DNA of 64,000 bases from NCBI GenBank assembly GCA_020632635.1, contig JACKFE010000003.1, positions 1 to 64,000 on the forward strand, given 5' to 3'. Below, one piece after another: positions 55,345 through 64,000 of this stretch (position 1 is its first letter; each line of letters opens with the position of its first letter). The notes under the pieces were generated by a model. It was given only the letters and a program-made list of their open reading frames with translations, was not told the DNA's origin and made no database searches. This DNA comes from Nitrospiraceae bacterium. GTDB taxonomy: Bacteria; Nitrospirota; Nitrospiria; Nitrospirales; UBA8639. Both the position numbers and the translations under genes were made by a program.

Positions 55345-56799
55345 TTATTTGCGTGTCACCTGATCGGACTCAAACAAGCCCAATTGCAGTTGTTCCGCCT
55401 TGGTCATCGTGATGGGATACTGATCGGTGAAACAGGCATTGCAATAATGATGGGAGAAGCCAGGGGCTGTGGCCAACATACCGTCCAGACTCAAATAGCC
55501 CAGGCTATCGGCCGTAATGTATTTCCGAATCGCCTCGACATTCAGCTTGGAGCCAATCAGTTCTTTTTGAGTCGGCGTATCGATTCCATAAAAACAGGGC
55601 GCAATTACCGGCGGCGAACTGATGCGCATGTGCACTTCCTTCGCCCCGGCTTGCCGAATCATTTTCACAATTTTCCGGCTGGTTGTGCCCCGTACGATGG
55701 AATCATCCACGACTACAACCCGTTTGCCTTCCAACACTTCAGGCACGGGATTTAATTTCAGCTTCACGCCAAAATGGCGAATGGCTTGTTGGGGCTCAAT
55801 AAAGGTCCGGCCCACATAGTGGTTCCGTGTCAGACCGATCTCAAACGCCAACCCCATACCTTCCGCGTAACCGAGTGCCGCCGGGACTCCGGAGTCGGGC
55901 ACGGGGATGACCAAATCTGCTTGAGCCGGACATTCCTTGGCCAATTGTCGGCCAAAGGCTTTTCGGACCGGATAGACCCCGTTCGATCCAAAAATTTTTG
56001 AATCGGGTCTGGCAAAATACACATATTCGAACACACATTGAGCCCGTGGTTGCGGAGGAAAGGGATAATAGGATGTCAGCCCTTCCTTGTTAATAGCCAG
56101 CATTTCTCCGGGTTCCACTTCTCTCTCAAATTCCGCCCCGATGAGATCGAAGGCGCACGTTTCCGAGGCCACCACCCAACTCCCTTTATATTTTCCCAGA
56201 CTTAACGGACGAAATCCGTAGGGATCCCGTGCGGCAATAAGATGATCATCGGTCAATATTACTAAAGAAAAGGCCCCACGAATTAAGGTCAAGGCATCAA
56301 TGACGCGGCTAACCATCGTTTCGCCTTTGGAATGGGCAATCAGATGAATCACGACTTCGCTATCGGAATCTGATTGGAAAATGGCTCCGTACGCTTCCAG
56401 TTCCCCACGCAGGACACCGGCATTGATCAGATTCCCATTATGGGCCAAACCCAGATTCCCAAACGCAAAATTGACGACGAGGGGTTGAACGTTATGTAAA
56501 TCTCCACTGCCTGCTGTCGAATACCGGTTATGGCCAATGGCGTTGGTCCCAATCAATTGACGAACGAATTTTTTAGAAAAGATGTCCGCAACCAGTCCTA
56601 ACCCTTTGTGTTGGTAAAATCGTTCACCATCGGAAGAAACAATTCCAGACCCTTCCTGCCCACGGTGCTGCAAGGCATATAAGCCCAAATAGGTGAGATT
56701 CGCCGCCTCCTTATGCCCAAAAATGCCAAAGACGGCACATTCTTCCTGAAAACGGTCGGGCGAAGGACGCTTCCGTGATTGAATTTGTGTCAGATGCAT
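55345..56799 (-). CDS. purF: Amidophosphoribosyltransferase
   Basis: A 484-residue enzyme that makes phosphoribosylamine from PRPP and glutamine, the first step of purine synthesis. A 20-residue propeptide precedes the nucleophile Cys21 in ECAVFGIFGHKEA, which implies maturation by cleavage. The N-terminal nucleophile glutaminase domain (IGHNRYSTAGSGD) is followed by a PRTase domain with VVVVDDSIVRGTTSRKIV. Cys residues near the C-terminus (HHYCNACFTDQYP) fit the Fe-S type of PurF. Last gene of the pur cluster. Confidence 0.96.
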   Translation of the reverse strand: MHLTQIQSRKRPSPDRFQEECAVFGIFGHKEAANLTYLGLYALQHRGQEGSGIVSSDGERFYQHKGLGLVADIFSKKFVRQLIGTNAIGHNRYSTAGSGDLHNVQPLVVNFAFGNLGLAHNGNLINAGVLRGELEAYGAIFQSDSDSEVVIHLIAHSKGETMVSRVIDALTLIRGAFSLVILTDDHLIAARDPYGFRPLSLGKYKGSWVVASETCAFDLIGAEFEREVEPGEMLAINKEGLTSYYPFPPQPRAQCVFEYVYFARPDSKIFGSNGVYPVRKAFGRQLAKECPAQADLVIPVPDSGVPAALGYAEGMGLAFEIGLTRNHYVGRTFIEPQQAIRHFGVKLKLNPVPEVLEGKRVVVVDDSIVRGTTSRKIVKMIRQAGAKEVHMRISSPPVIAPCFYGIDTPTQKELIGSKLNVEAIRKYITADSLGYLSLDGMLATAPGFSHHYCNACFTDQYPITMTKAEQLQLGLFESDQVTRK

Positions 56800-56886
56800 A
56801 TCATCCTTGTTGCTCTAGAATAGTGCTGAATGCACTGGGACGCAAGGAACGAACACTCTCTCTCAAGAGTCAGACCCGCTGAATCC

Positions 56887-59157
56887 TTACTCATCTCCGT
56901 CCAACTGTTTTGCGAGACTGTGTTTCCATATATCGGCCAAATGACTTCCGGGCAATGAAAAGCAGATCGGAGAAACCGGAGCCGCTTGTTGAATCGTCAC
57001 GTCAAACGAGGAGGAAGTAACCCGGCCCAAATCGGTGAGTGGCACTCCGGCTTGCACAATGGCTTCCCTCACTGCATCCAGATGTTCCGGTTTCACGGAA
57101 ATCACTGCGCGGGAAGGGCTTTCGCCAAACAATACCCCATCCAATCGTATCCGATGTGGCGGAATCGTGATCTGGGCGCCCAACGGTGCCAAGGGTGAGG
57201 TGATGCAACATTCAGCCAAGGTCACCAACAACCCACCTTCCGAACAATCATGGGCCGACTGAATCCAGCCTTGACGGATCAGTTCTAACAGACAACGATG
57301 GAGACGTTGCTCCACCTCTAGATCCAACCAAGGGATGATCCCCTGCTCTCTGGCATGGATGACCTTGAGATATTCCGATCCTCCGAGATCTTCATTGGTC
57401 TGACCCAACAGGAGAATGTGATCTCCTGCCTGTTTAAACCATTGGGTCGTGATGTGCTCCGGGGCATCGATGAGGCCGACCATCCCCAGAATAGGCGTGG
57501 GGTAAATCGACAGGCCATTAGTCTCGTTATAAAAACTCACGTTTCCACTAACCACCGGGATATTCAATGCCCGGCACGCATCGGCAATCCCTTCCACCGC
57601 CATCACGAATTGCCACATGATGTCTGGTCGTTCGGGGTTACCGAAATTCAAGCAATCCGTCACCCCAATCGGTTCTGCCCCCGAGCACACCAAGTTTCGG
57701 GCGGCTTCCGCCACGGCAAGACTGCCACCCATATGAGGATTCAAGAGGCAATACCGACTATTACCGTCAGTGGTGATAGCCAAAGATTTTTGCGTACCTT
57801 TCAATCGCACGACGGCGGCATCCGATCCCGGGCAGACGACCGTATTCGTCCCCACCATATAATCGTACTGACGAAAAACCCATGCTTTGCTGGCAATTGT
57901 CGGAGAACCCAAAAGGGCGATGAGGACCTCATCCGGATTTTTCACATCGGGCAACATATCCAGATTTAACGATTGTAGGGAGTCCTGATAAGACGGAGGG
58001 GCGGCAGGGCGGTCATATCGCGGACCTTCTTCGGCTAAGGCCTTGGCCGGGATTTCGGCAACGGTCTGCGTCCCGTCTTTGATTCTCAATAATCCGTCAT
58101 TGGTAACTTTGCCCACTACCGCAGCATCAATTCCCCATTTATGACATATTGCCAAGACCGCATCTTGTTTCCCGGGTTTGGCCACCAACAGCATGCGTTC
58201 TTGGGATTCCGATAGAAGGATTTCATACGGGGTCATTCCGGATTCCCGTCGAGGGACCAGTGCCACATCCAACTCAATTCCTGTTCCTGAGCGCGCAGCC
58301 ATTTCACAGGAGGAACTGGTGAGTCCAGCTGCCCCCATGTCTTGGATCCCTATTAGTAAATCTTGCTCCAAAAATTCAAGGCAGGCCTCAAGAAGAAGTT
58401 TTTCTAAGAATGGATCCCCTACTTGCACATTAGGACGTTTTTTCTCGGAGGCATCATCGAAGCTATCGGAAGCCATCGTGGCGCCATGAATCCCATCCCG
58501 TCCGGTTTTGGCCCCTATGTATAAGACGAGATTTCCTTCCCCTTGTGCGAGGCCTTTTAGGAGCCGGTCTTTTTCAACAATCCCAAGGCAAAAAACATTG
58601 ACTAGCGGATTTTTTGAATAGATATCATTAAAGGTGATTTCTCCACCCACGGTTGGAACGCCAATGCAATTCCCATAAAAGGAAATTCCCGAAACGACCC
58701 CCTGTAGCAGATGCCGGTTTTTGGCATGATCCAACTCACCAAATCTGAGGGAATCCAACAGAGCGATGGGGCGGGCGCCCATCGTAAAAATATCACGTAA
58801 AATTCCCCCCACCCCAGTGGCTGCTCCCTGAAACGGCTCGATAAATGACGGATGGTTGTGGGATTCCATTTTGAACACCGCAGCCAGCCCGTCACCGATA
58901 TCCACCGCACCGGCATTTTCCCCGGGGCCTTGGACAACACGTGGGCCTTCGGTGGGAAACCGCTTCAAATGTATTCGTGAGCTTTTGTAACTGCAATGCT
59001 CACTCCACATGACCGAGAAGACGCCAAGTTCCGTAAGATTGGGTTCCCGTCCCAGATGTGCGAGAATGGCTTGGTACTCCTCATCCGACAGCCCATGCTG
59101 GTGGATCAAGGCTTTGGAGAGTGACTCTGTGGTGGAAGGCTTGTTGTCGTGTTTCAT
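56887..59157 (-). CDS. purL: Phosphoribosylformylglycinamidine synthase subunit PurL
   Basis: A 756-residue ATP-dependent subunit, the small form of PurL that works with separate PurQ and PurS. Visible features are the N-terminal MWSEHCSYKSSR, KMESHNHPSFIEPFQGAATG, GDPFLEKLLLEA, GIQDMGAAGLTSSSCEMA and the second-half SAHDCSEGGLLVTLAECC. All three subunits are encoded in this cluster, so the FGAM synthase complex is complete here. Upstream lies the DUF433 gene, with purF downstream. Confidence 0.96.
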   Translation of the reverse strand: MKHDNKPSTTESLSKALIHQHGLSDEEYQAILAHLGREPNLTELGVFSVMWSEHCSYKSSRIHLKRFPTEGPRVVQGPGENAGAVDIGDGLAAVFKMESHNHPSFIEPFQGAATGVGGILRDIFTMGARPIALLDSLRFGELDHAKNRHLLQGVVSGISFYGNCIGVPTVGGEITFNDIYSKNPLVNVFCLGIVEKDRLLKGLAQGEGNLVLYIGAKTGRDGIHGATMASDSFDDASEKKRPNVQVGDPFLEKLLLEACLEFLEQDLLIGIQDMGAAGLTSSSCEMAARSGTGIELDVALVPRRESGMTPYEILLSESQERMLLVAKPGKQDAVLAICHKWGIDAAVVGKVTNDGLLRIKDGTQTVAEIPAKALAEEGPRYDRPAAPPSYQDSLQSLNLDMLPDVKNPDEVLIALLGSPTIASKAWVFRQYDYMVGTNTVVCPGSDAAVVRLKGTQKSLAITTDGNSRYCLLNPHMGGSLAVAEAARNLVCSGAEPIGVTDCLNFGNPERPDIMWQFVMAVEGIADACRALNIPVVSGNVSFYNETNGLSIYPTPILGMVGLIDAPEHITTQWFKQAGDHILLLGQTNEDLGGSEYLKVIHAREQGIIPWLDLEVEQRLHRCLLELIRQGWIQSAHDCSEGGLLVTLAECCITSPLAPLGAQITIPPHRIRLDGVLFGESPSRAVISVKPEHLDAVREAIVQAGVPLTDLGRVTSSSFDVTIQQAAPVSPICFSLPGSHLADIWKHSLAKQLDGDE

Positions 59158-59166
59158 CGTTACATT

Positions 59167-59421
59167 TCAGGGCTGGGGTGTCGGCATGCGTAAGGGCAAA
59201 TGATCCGTAACATATGAAGCATAGCGAAGAGCCGTTAACACTTGTGCACGAGTAATTTGAAAGAGCTCTTCAACTTCCTCGAAAGATTTCCCGGTTCCCA
59301 ATACCCCCACAATAGTAGCCACATCACTGAGGGTACCGGTCAAGCAGGGCTTCCCGTCACACACATCTTGATGCATCGATATGCCTGGAAAGATTTCCAT
59401 GGAGTCGATTGGAATAGTCAT
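59167..59421 (-). CDS. DUF433 protein (antitoxin-like) inside the pur cluster
   Basis: An 84-residue protein with the DUF433 pattern: ISMHQDVCDGKPCLTGTLSD, then VATIVGVLGTGKSFEEVEEL (a HTH-like helix pair). DUF433 members are often antitoxin or DNA-binding proteins. I start it at the ATG at 59421, overlapping the purQ stop (ATGA), instead of the longer frame from 59514 that lies inside purQ. No toxin gene neighbours it, so a regulatory or orphan role in the pur operon is possible. Confidence 0.78.
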   Translation of the reverse strand: MTIPIDSMEIFPGISMHQDVCDGKPCLTGTLSDVATIVGVLGTGKSFEEVEELFQITRAQVLTALRYASYVTDHLPLRMPTPQP

Positions 59422-60131
59422 CTGGCAGTGAGGCGAGCCTGGGTCTTTAACGAGGCGACCATCGATTGAAAGACCAGGAAGCCATCGGTATTGTTTAACG
59501 CACGCTCGGCACAACGCTCAGGATGAGGCATCATACCCAGAACATTCCCGGCCGCATTTCGAATGCCGGCAATATGATCCAAAGACCCATTGGGATTCGA
59601 TGGTCCCGTGCTCTGACCGTCCGCATCACAATACCGAAAAATCACTTGAGCATTAGCTTGAAGAGAAGACAGAGTCACCGGATCGGTGTAGTAATTCCCT
59701 TCCGCATGGGCAATGGGTATTTTTAGAACCTGTCCCGGATGGCATTGATTGGTAAACGGGGTTTCAGCATTCTCCACGCGAACATAGACCTCTTCACACC
59801 GAAAGGAAAGCCCCCGGTTGCGAAGCATGGCGCCGGGGAGCAACCCTGATTCCAGTAGAATTTGAAATCCGTTACAAATACCGAGAACCAGGCCACCTTG
59901 CTTGGCAAAGGCCTTGACGGCATCCATGATGGGAGAAAGATGGGCAATGGCCCCAGTGCGAAGATAATCACCATAGGAAAAACCTCCGGGAAGGATAATG
60001 GCATCCATCTCACCCAGGGAGGTTTCTTGATGCCATATAAACTGAGCGGATTGGCCGATGACGTCAGATGCCACATACGCACAATCCCGGTCGCAATTGG
60101 ACCCTGGAAAAACCACAATGCCTATATTCAT
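59418..60131 (-). CDS. purQ: Phosphoribosylformylglycinamidine synthase subunit PurQ (glutaminase)
   Basis: A 237-residue class I glutamine amidotransferase delivering ammonia to PurL. The N-terminus IGIVVFPGSNCDRDCAYV, oxyanion strand ILPGGFSYGDYLRTGAIA, nucleophile Cys in LVLGICNGFQILLESG, and MMPHPERCAERAL with the His/Glu pair are all present. Its stop overlaps the DUF433 start by 4 bases. purS lies immediately upstream with a gap of about 35 bases. Confidence 0.96.
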   Translation of the reverse strand: MNIGIVVFPGSNCDRDCAYVASDVIGQSAQFIWHQETSLGEMDAIILPGGFSYGDYLRTGAIAHLSPIMDAVKAFAKQGGLVLGICNGFQILLESGLLPGAMLRNRGLSFRCEEVYVRVENAETPFTNQCHPGQVLKIPIAHAEGNYYTDPVTLSSLQANAQVIFRYCDADGQSTGPSNPNGSLDHIAGIRNAAGNVLGMMPHPERCAERALNNTDGFLVFQSMVASLKTQARLTAR

Positions 60132-60166
60132 GGAGAGACTCTCTGGCTTCGGCCGGTCACTTGATC

Positions 60167-60424
60167 CTACTTGGGCAGAGACACTTCCGTCAGTTCGTAT
60201 CGGTAATTTTCAATCACCGGATTGGCCAATAATTTTTCACACATGGATCGCACCTGCGCTTCGGCAGCCGCTTGTTCCGTCTCAACAATATCGACTTCGA
60301 GAAATTTGCCAATTCGCACGTCTTCAACGGCAGGAAACCCCAACGTTTGAAGAGACTGCTGGACCGCACGTCCCTGGGGATCCAGTATTCCCTCTTTCAG
60401 AGTGACATAAATTTTAGCTTTCAT
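60167..60424 (-). CDS. purS: Phosphoribosylformylglycinamidine synthase subunit PurS
   Basis: An 85-residue subunit bridging PurL and PurQ: KAKIYVTLKEGILDPQGRAV at the start and VDIVE and MCEKLLANPVIENYRYEL at the end match the family. I chose the ATG at 60424 (an ATG at 60427 is adjacent); the extra residues of the frame from 60454 are not conserved. A separate purS goes with the small-form PurL of this operon. Confidence 0.95.
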   Translation of the reverse strand: MKAKIYVTLKEGILDPQGRAVQQSLQTLGFPAVEDVRIGKFLEVDIVETEQAAAEAQVRSMCEKLLANPVIENYRYELTEVSLPK

Positions 60425-60468
60425 CATATGCGCAATTTCTTCACTAAAGGCCAATAATCATGAATACG

Positions 60469-61173
60469 TCACGCACAAACCCGCCGCAAGACTTCCTGAT
60501 AGGTCTCTTCAATCCGGCCTAGGTCCTTTCTAAAGCGGTCCTTATCCATGCGTTCACCCGTCTGGATATCCCAAAATCGACACGTGTCCGGAGAAATTTC
60601 ATCGGCTAAGAGAATTTGTCCGTTCCACAATCCAAACTCCAACTTAAAATCCACCAGCATCATCCCGCGCTCCTGAAAAAATGGTTTGAGCACTTCATTG
60701 ATTTTCAAAGACAGGGTTTTGAGACTGGCCACTTGGTCCGACGTCGCCAGATTCATCATGCGGATATGATCTTCGGTAATCAGGGGATCTCCCAACGAAT
60801 CATCCTTATAAAAAAATTCTATCAAGGGTGGATCAATAACCAGACCTTCCTCTAATCCCAGTCGCTTAATGATACTTCCTGTGGCACGATTTCGAATGAC
60901 GACTTCAATGGGAAGAATTTTCACCCGCCGCGCCAACATTTCCCGGTCACTCAGTTTTTTCAGAAAATGCGTGGCCACTCCAGCCTGCTCCAGCAATTCG
61001 AACAACCGAGTCGAAATCTTGTTGTTCACGATCCCTTTTTCCAGAATAGTGCCTTTTTTTTGGGCATTAAAGGCCGTGGCATCATCTTTAAAGTACTGCA
61101 CGACCTCATCGGGTTGGTCGGTGAGAAAAATTTTTTTGGCTTTGCCCTCATACAACATGTCACCCTGAATCAT
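60469..61173 (-). CDS. purC: Phosphoribosylaminoimidazole-succinocarboxamide synthase
   Basis: A 234-residue SAICAR synthetase that couples CAIR with aspartate using ATP. It has YEGKAKKIFLTDQPDEVVQY, TRLFELLEQAGVATHF, IEVVIRNRATGSIIKRL, LVDFKLEFG and LLADEISPDTCRFWD. The start overlaps the purB stop by 4 bases, so the two are coupled. The ATG at 61158 is an alternative start that would give MLYEGKAKK. Confidence 0.96.
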   Translation of the reverse strand: MIQGDMLYEGKAKKIFLTDQPDEVVQYFKDDATAFNAQKKGTILEKGIVNNKISTRLFELLEQAGVATHFLKKLSDREMLARRVKILPIEVVIRNRATGSIIKRLGLEEGLVIDPPLIEFFYKDDSLGDPLITEDHIRMMNLATSDQVASLKTLSLKINEVLKPFFQERGMMLVDFKLEFGLWNGQILLADEISPDTCRFWDIQTGERMDKDRFRKDLGRIEETYQEVLRRVCA

Positions 61174-62537
61174 TTCTTCACCTTTTTGGAATATGTGAGG
61201 CGAGCAGTCCGGTTACCCTTTCCAGGCTTCTCTGGGTTTGGGTTCCGTCCAAATACTCGTTGGAAAATTTGCTGCTGATGTCGAATGTAACTTCGGGGAT
61301 CAAAACAATCATTAATGTCCTTTTGAGTAAGAGCCCGGCTGATGAAGGGGTCACTTGCCACCAGTTCTTGGAAATGGCCTTGCCCCTTCCATGCGGCCAT
61401 CGCATGACGTTGCACCCGCTCATACGCCTCTTTCCTAATCGCTCCCTTATTGATGAGAGCCAACAGAAGGCGTTGCGAATAGATCAATCCACCGGTTTGG
61501 TCCATGGTGGACCGCATGGTAGTGGGATAGACGATTAGCTTGGATAACGTCTTGGTCAAGCGGACCAGCATATAATCAATCAGAATGGTGCTATCCGGCA
61601 AGATAATTCGTTCAACCGACGAATGACTAATATCCCGTTCGTGCCAGAGCGCCACATTTTCCATGGCAGCCAAACTATTGCTCCGCACCACTCTTGCCAG
61701 TCCGCAAAGATTTTCAGAAGCAATGGGGTTCCTCTTGTGCGGCATGGCTGAAGACCCCTTTTGCCCCTGCTCAAAGAATTCTTCTGCTTCCAACACTTCC
61801 GTCCGTTGCAAATGCCGAATTTCCGTGGCGACTTTTTCGATACTTCCGGCGATCAGCGCCAATGTCGTCAAGTATGAGGCATGTCTGTCCCGCTGAATGA
61901 CTTGATTGGAAATAGGCGCAGGGCGAAGCCCCAGCCGTTGACAAACTCCTTTTTCAATGGCTGGCGACAAGTGTGCAAAAGTCCCCATAGCTCCTGAAAG
62001 TTTGCCAACCCGAATATCTTCCGCAGCCGCGTCAAAACGCTGCTGATGCCGTTGAAACTCTTGAAACCAAATGGCCACCTTCCAGCCGAAAGAGATGGGT
62101 TCTCCATGAATACCATGGGATCGGCCTACCATGAGGGTATCCCGGTGTTCAAAAGCTAATCGCTTAAGGATGTCCAATAATTCTTGAATGTCCACCTTAA
62201 TAATAGAAGAGGCTTCGACTAACTGAAGAGCTAATGAGGTATCAAGTATATCGGAAGAGGTGAGTCCGGCATGCAAATGCCTGGCATCTTTGCCTGCTTG
62301 TTCGGCGACCGATTCCAAAAAGGCAATGACATCGTGTTTCGTCACCTGCTCGATTTCCGCAATGCGAGCGGGGTTCACAGTCACCTTCCGTCGAATTCTC
62401 TTGGCCACCCCGTTAGGAACCTGCCCCGTAGCCTCCATGGCTTCGCAGACGGCCAATTCAACTGCCAACCACAGTTCGTATTTATGATTTTGAGACCAAA
62501 TATTCCCCAGCCGGGGCAAAGTGTACCGATCAATCAT
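61170..62537 (-). CDS. purB: Adenylosuccinate lyase
   Basis: A 455-residue fumarase-superfamily enzyme that acts twice in purine synthesis (SAICAR and adenylosuccinate cleavage). Substrate-binding blocks are GLTSSDILDTSLALQL, GRSHGIHGEPISFGWK and the signature GSSAMPHKRNPIASENL. The C-terminal tail is Lys/Arg-rich. It is the first gene of the pur run; nusB lies 36 bases upstream. Confidence 0.96.
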   Translation of the reverse strand: MIDRYTLPRLGNIWSQNHKYELWLAVELAVCEAMEATGQVPNGVAKRIRRKVTVNPARIAEIEQVTKHDVIAFLESVAEQAGKDARHLHAGLTSSDILDTSLALQLVEASSIIKVDIQELLDILKRLAFEHRDTLMVGRSHGIHGEPISFGWKVAIWFQEFQRHQQRFDAAAEDIRVGKLSGAMGTFAHLSPAIEKGVCQRLGLRPAPISNQVIQRDRHASYLTTLALIAGSIEKVATEIRHLQRTEVLEAEEFFEQGQKGSSAMPHKRNPIASENLCGLARVVRSNSLAAMENVALWHERDISHSSVERIILPDSTILIDYMLVRLTKTLSKLIVYPTTMRSTMDQTGGLIYSQRLLLALINKGAIRKEAYERVQRHAMAAWKGQGHFQELVASDPFISRALTQKDINDCFDPRSYIRHQQQIFQRVFGRNPNPEKPGKGNRTARLTYSKKVKK

Positions 62538-62573
62538 GGAGGGATCAGCTAAGAAAAATGTCAGGAAATGATA

Positions 62574-63077
62574 TCATGATGCCGTCGGAGTTTTGAATTT
62601 GGCGCGAGTACGTTTCTCCGCAAGACGATTATCCTCGCGCAAGATATGATCTAACAACCCATTAATGAATTTTTTGGCTTCATCGTCGGCAAAGAGTTTC
62701 GCTAACTCAATAGCTTCGTTAATGGTTACCATGGCCGGAATATCAGGTATCCACAATAATTCGAAGATGGCACATCGTAAAATATTCCGATCGACCACTG
62801 GCATTCGCTCCAATGACCAATCCACGGCAAATCGCCGTATTAATTGATCGATCTCTGGCTGATGGTTCAGGACACCTTCGACAAGCAGGGACGTGAAGCC
62901 ACGAACCTCTGGAGAGGTTGATTGACTTGCCCAAAATTTATCCTGCCAAGATGGATCAGAATCTTGAAATTCATATTGGAACAACATTTGAAGTGCCAGT
63001 TGCCTAGCAAACCGACGAGAGACACCGACTTTCCCGGCTTGTGGCGCTGAAGAATCTAAGGGGGTGGTCATAGCCAT
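62574..63077 (-). CDS. nusB: Transcription antitermination factor NusB
   Basis: A 167-residue all-helical RNA-binding protein that joins NusE (S10) on boxA in rRNA antitermination. SRRFARQLALQMLFQYEF near the start, MPVVDRNILRCAIFEL and PAMVTINEAIELAKLFADDE are the family blocks. The C-terminal tail is basic and slightly longer than usual. The ribH-nusB order, as here, is common in bacteria. Confidence 0.95.
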   Translation of the reverse strand: MAMTTPLDSSAPQAGKVGVSRRFARQLALQMLFQYEFQDSDPSWQDKFWASQSTSPEVRGFTSLLVEGVLNHQPEIDQLIRRFAVDWSLERMPVVDRNILRCAIFELLWIPDIPAMVTINEAIELAKLFADDEAKKFINGLLDHILREDNRLAEKRTRAKFKTPTAS

Positions 63078-63087
63078 AGGAAAGAAG

Positions 63088-63585
63088 TTACGTCAAAAAG
63101 CCAAGTTGGCGGGAGTTTTCGTCCTGTAATTTTTTCATCAGATTGGCCATTTCCACAGCGGTTCTCACCGCATCCGCTCCCTTGTTACATTCAGGAGGTC
63201 CAGAGCGATCCAACGCCTGATCAACCGTATTGGTGGTCAGAACCCCAAATACCACAGGAATACCTGTGGCTAATGCGGTATTGCCAATCCCTCGGCCCAC
63301 CTCGGCACTAATATATTCAAAATGGGGAGTTTCTCCTCGAATGACCGCTCCCAAGCAAACCACGGCATCAAAACGACCAGATTGAGCAAGAGCTTTCGCC
63401 GCCAATGGTAATTCAAACGCCCCGGGAACCTTCACGACTTGAATTTGATCCTCAGGTGTTCCTAATTGCTTCAGCATGGATTCGGCGCCGACCAGCAATC
63501 GATTCGTCACAAATTCGTTGAACTTGCTGACGACAATACCCACCCGACATGACGTACCCACTAATTCACCTTCAATATATTCCAT
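63088..63585 (-). CDS. ribH: 6,7-dimethyl-8-ribityllumazine synthase
   Basis: A protein of about 165 residues that forms the penultimate riboflavin intermediate. It has RVGIVVSKFNEFVTNRLLVG, VPGAFELPLAAKALAQSG, VVCLGAVIRGETPHFEYISA (catalytic His region) and PVVFGVLTTNTVDQALDRSG. I chose the ATG at 63585 because the residues coded upstream are not conserved and the family starts near this point. ribBA lies upstream, making a rib-nusB run. Confidence 0.95.
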   Translation of the reverse strand: MEYIEGELVGTSCRVGIVVSKFNEFVTNRLLVGAESMLKQLGTPEDQIQVVKVPGAFELPLAAKALAQSGRFDAVVCLGAVIRGETPHFEYISAEVGRGIGNTALATGIPVVFGVLTTNTVDQALDRSGPPECNKGADAVRTAVEMANLMKKLQDENSRQLGFLT

Positions 63586-63686
63586 GACATTCTCTATCTG
63601 ATTCGGACTTTCATACCATGAAACACGCGCGCCCCGATAGGGTGGCCGTGTGTAGCATGGGTTCATGCCGAATCACAAGTTTTCGT

Positions 63687-64000
63687 TCATACATTATTTA
63701 AGAGATGTCCGAGTTTGGCCTTTTTGGTCCGCAAATAATGTACGTTCGCTTCTTGAGGGGCGATTTCAATCGGCACGCGCTCCACAACCTCAAGGCCATA
63801 GCCTTCAATACCCACAATCTTACGCGGATTATTCGTAATTAATCGAATTTTTTTCAGCCCCAGATTGACTAAAATTTGAGCTCCAATCCCGTAATCCCGC
63901 AAATCCGCCTTAAAGCCCAACTGAAGATTGGCTTCAACGGTATCACTGCCTTTATCCTGAAGATTATAAGCACGGATCTTATTGGTTAGCCCAATGCCAC
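63687..64000 (-). CDS. ribBA: Riboflavin biosynthesis GTP cyclohydrolase II (C-terminal part; cut by the window end)
   Basis: Only the last 104 codons are visible, since the 5' part lies beyond the window. GIGLTNKIRAYNLQDKGSDT, then LGFKADLRDYGIGAQIL, IRLITNNPRKIVGIEGYGLE and VERVPIEIAP are the C-terminal RibA signature. Next to ribH this is most likely the bifunctional ribBA (DHBP synthase/GTP cyclohydrolase II). A separate ribA cannot be excluded because the N-terminal half is not seen. Confidence 0.9.
   Translation of the reverse strand, partial: GIGLTNKIRAYNLQDKGSDTVEANLQLGFKADLRDYGIGAQILVNLGLKKIRLITNNPRKIVGIEGYGLEVVERVPIEIAPQEANVHYLRTKKAKLGHLLNNV

Noticed and set aside
1..64000. CRISPR arrays, prophage, integrons or rRNA genes
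   Set aside because: No regularly spaced short repeats, phage structural genes, integrase with attachment repeats, or rRNA sequence were found; tRNA-Phe is the only tRNA I could support.

Overview
The window (about 50% G+C by eye) is bacterial chromosome from a Gram-negative lineage. It carries heptose/KDO lipopolysaccharide genes (rfaE1-type kinase, kdsB, kdsA), a periplasmic DegP-type protease, lipoproteins and a PyrR-attenuated pyr operon. From gene content and protein style I infer a Nitrospirota (Nitrospira-like, possibly a marine/low-GC type) genome. This assignment is an inference, since no rRNA is present.

Layout: 1-3.7 kb (+) is an accessory patch. An IS3-family element sits on the 3' tail of an RTX-type gene. 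It is followed by a small secreted-protein gene (here sec1) and the head of a second RTX-like gene that an IS256-family element has split, leaving a perfect 9-bp target duplication. 3.8-6.6 kb (-) holds two tandem HEAT-repeat exported proteins and a small companion. 6.9-14.2 kb holds proC, a lytic transglycosylase, a three-repeat exported protein, tRNA-Phe(GAA), proA and two uncharacterised genes. 14.4-25.8 kb is a pyrimidine operon with a visible promoter, PyrR-binding leader and terminator: pyrR-pyrB-pyrC-(DUF4149)-carA-sppA-M48 peptidase-carB, followed by greA and an SAM hydrolase-like gene. bioA lies opposite. 27.3-36.9 kb is lepA-lepB-rfaE1-kdsB-pyrG-kdsA-pgsA-plsY-degP, joining protein export, KDO/heptose supply, CTP supply and phospholipid synthesis.

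36.9-43.7 kb (-) is the second and larger accessory patch. It is a run of decayed RTX-type genes (a metallopeptidase-like head plus Ca-binding repeats, and a lipase-like head) separated by small secreted or membrane proteins. Three of the small proteins in the window (sec1, sec2, sec3) are paralogues. Each lies just downstream of a copy of the same RTX C-terminal module, which occurs four times in the window. sec3 is split by a second IS3-family element with a 3-bp target duplication. The order RTX tail, sec gene, RTX metallopeptidase-like head is seen in both patches. It resembles a protease/inhibitor or toxin/immunity arrangement and is the most interesting signal here.

44.2-55.2 kb holds an EF-G-like GTPase lacking the catalytic His, a hydrolase/acyltransferase-methyltransferase fusion, a membrane sensor histidine kinase, an O-methyltransferase, a TPR protein, a degenerate metallo-beta-lactamase-fold protein and a TlpA-like thioredoxin. 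55.3-64 kb (-) is the purine cluster purB-purC-purS-purQ-(DUF433)-purL-purF, preceded by ribBA (partial), ribH and nusB.
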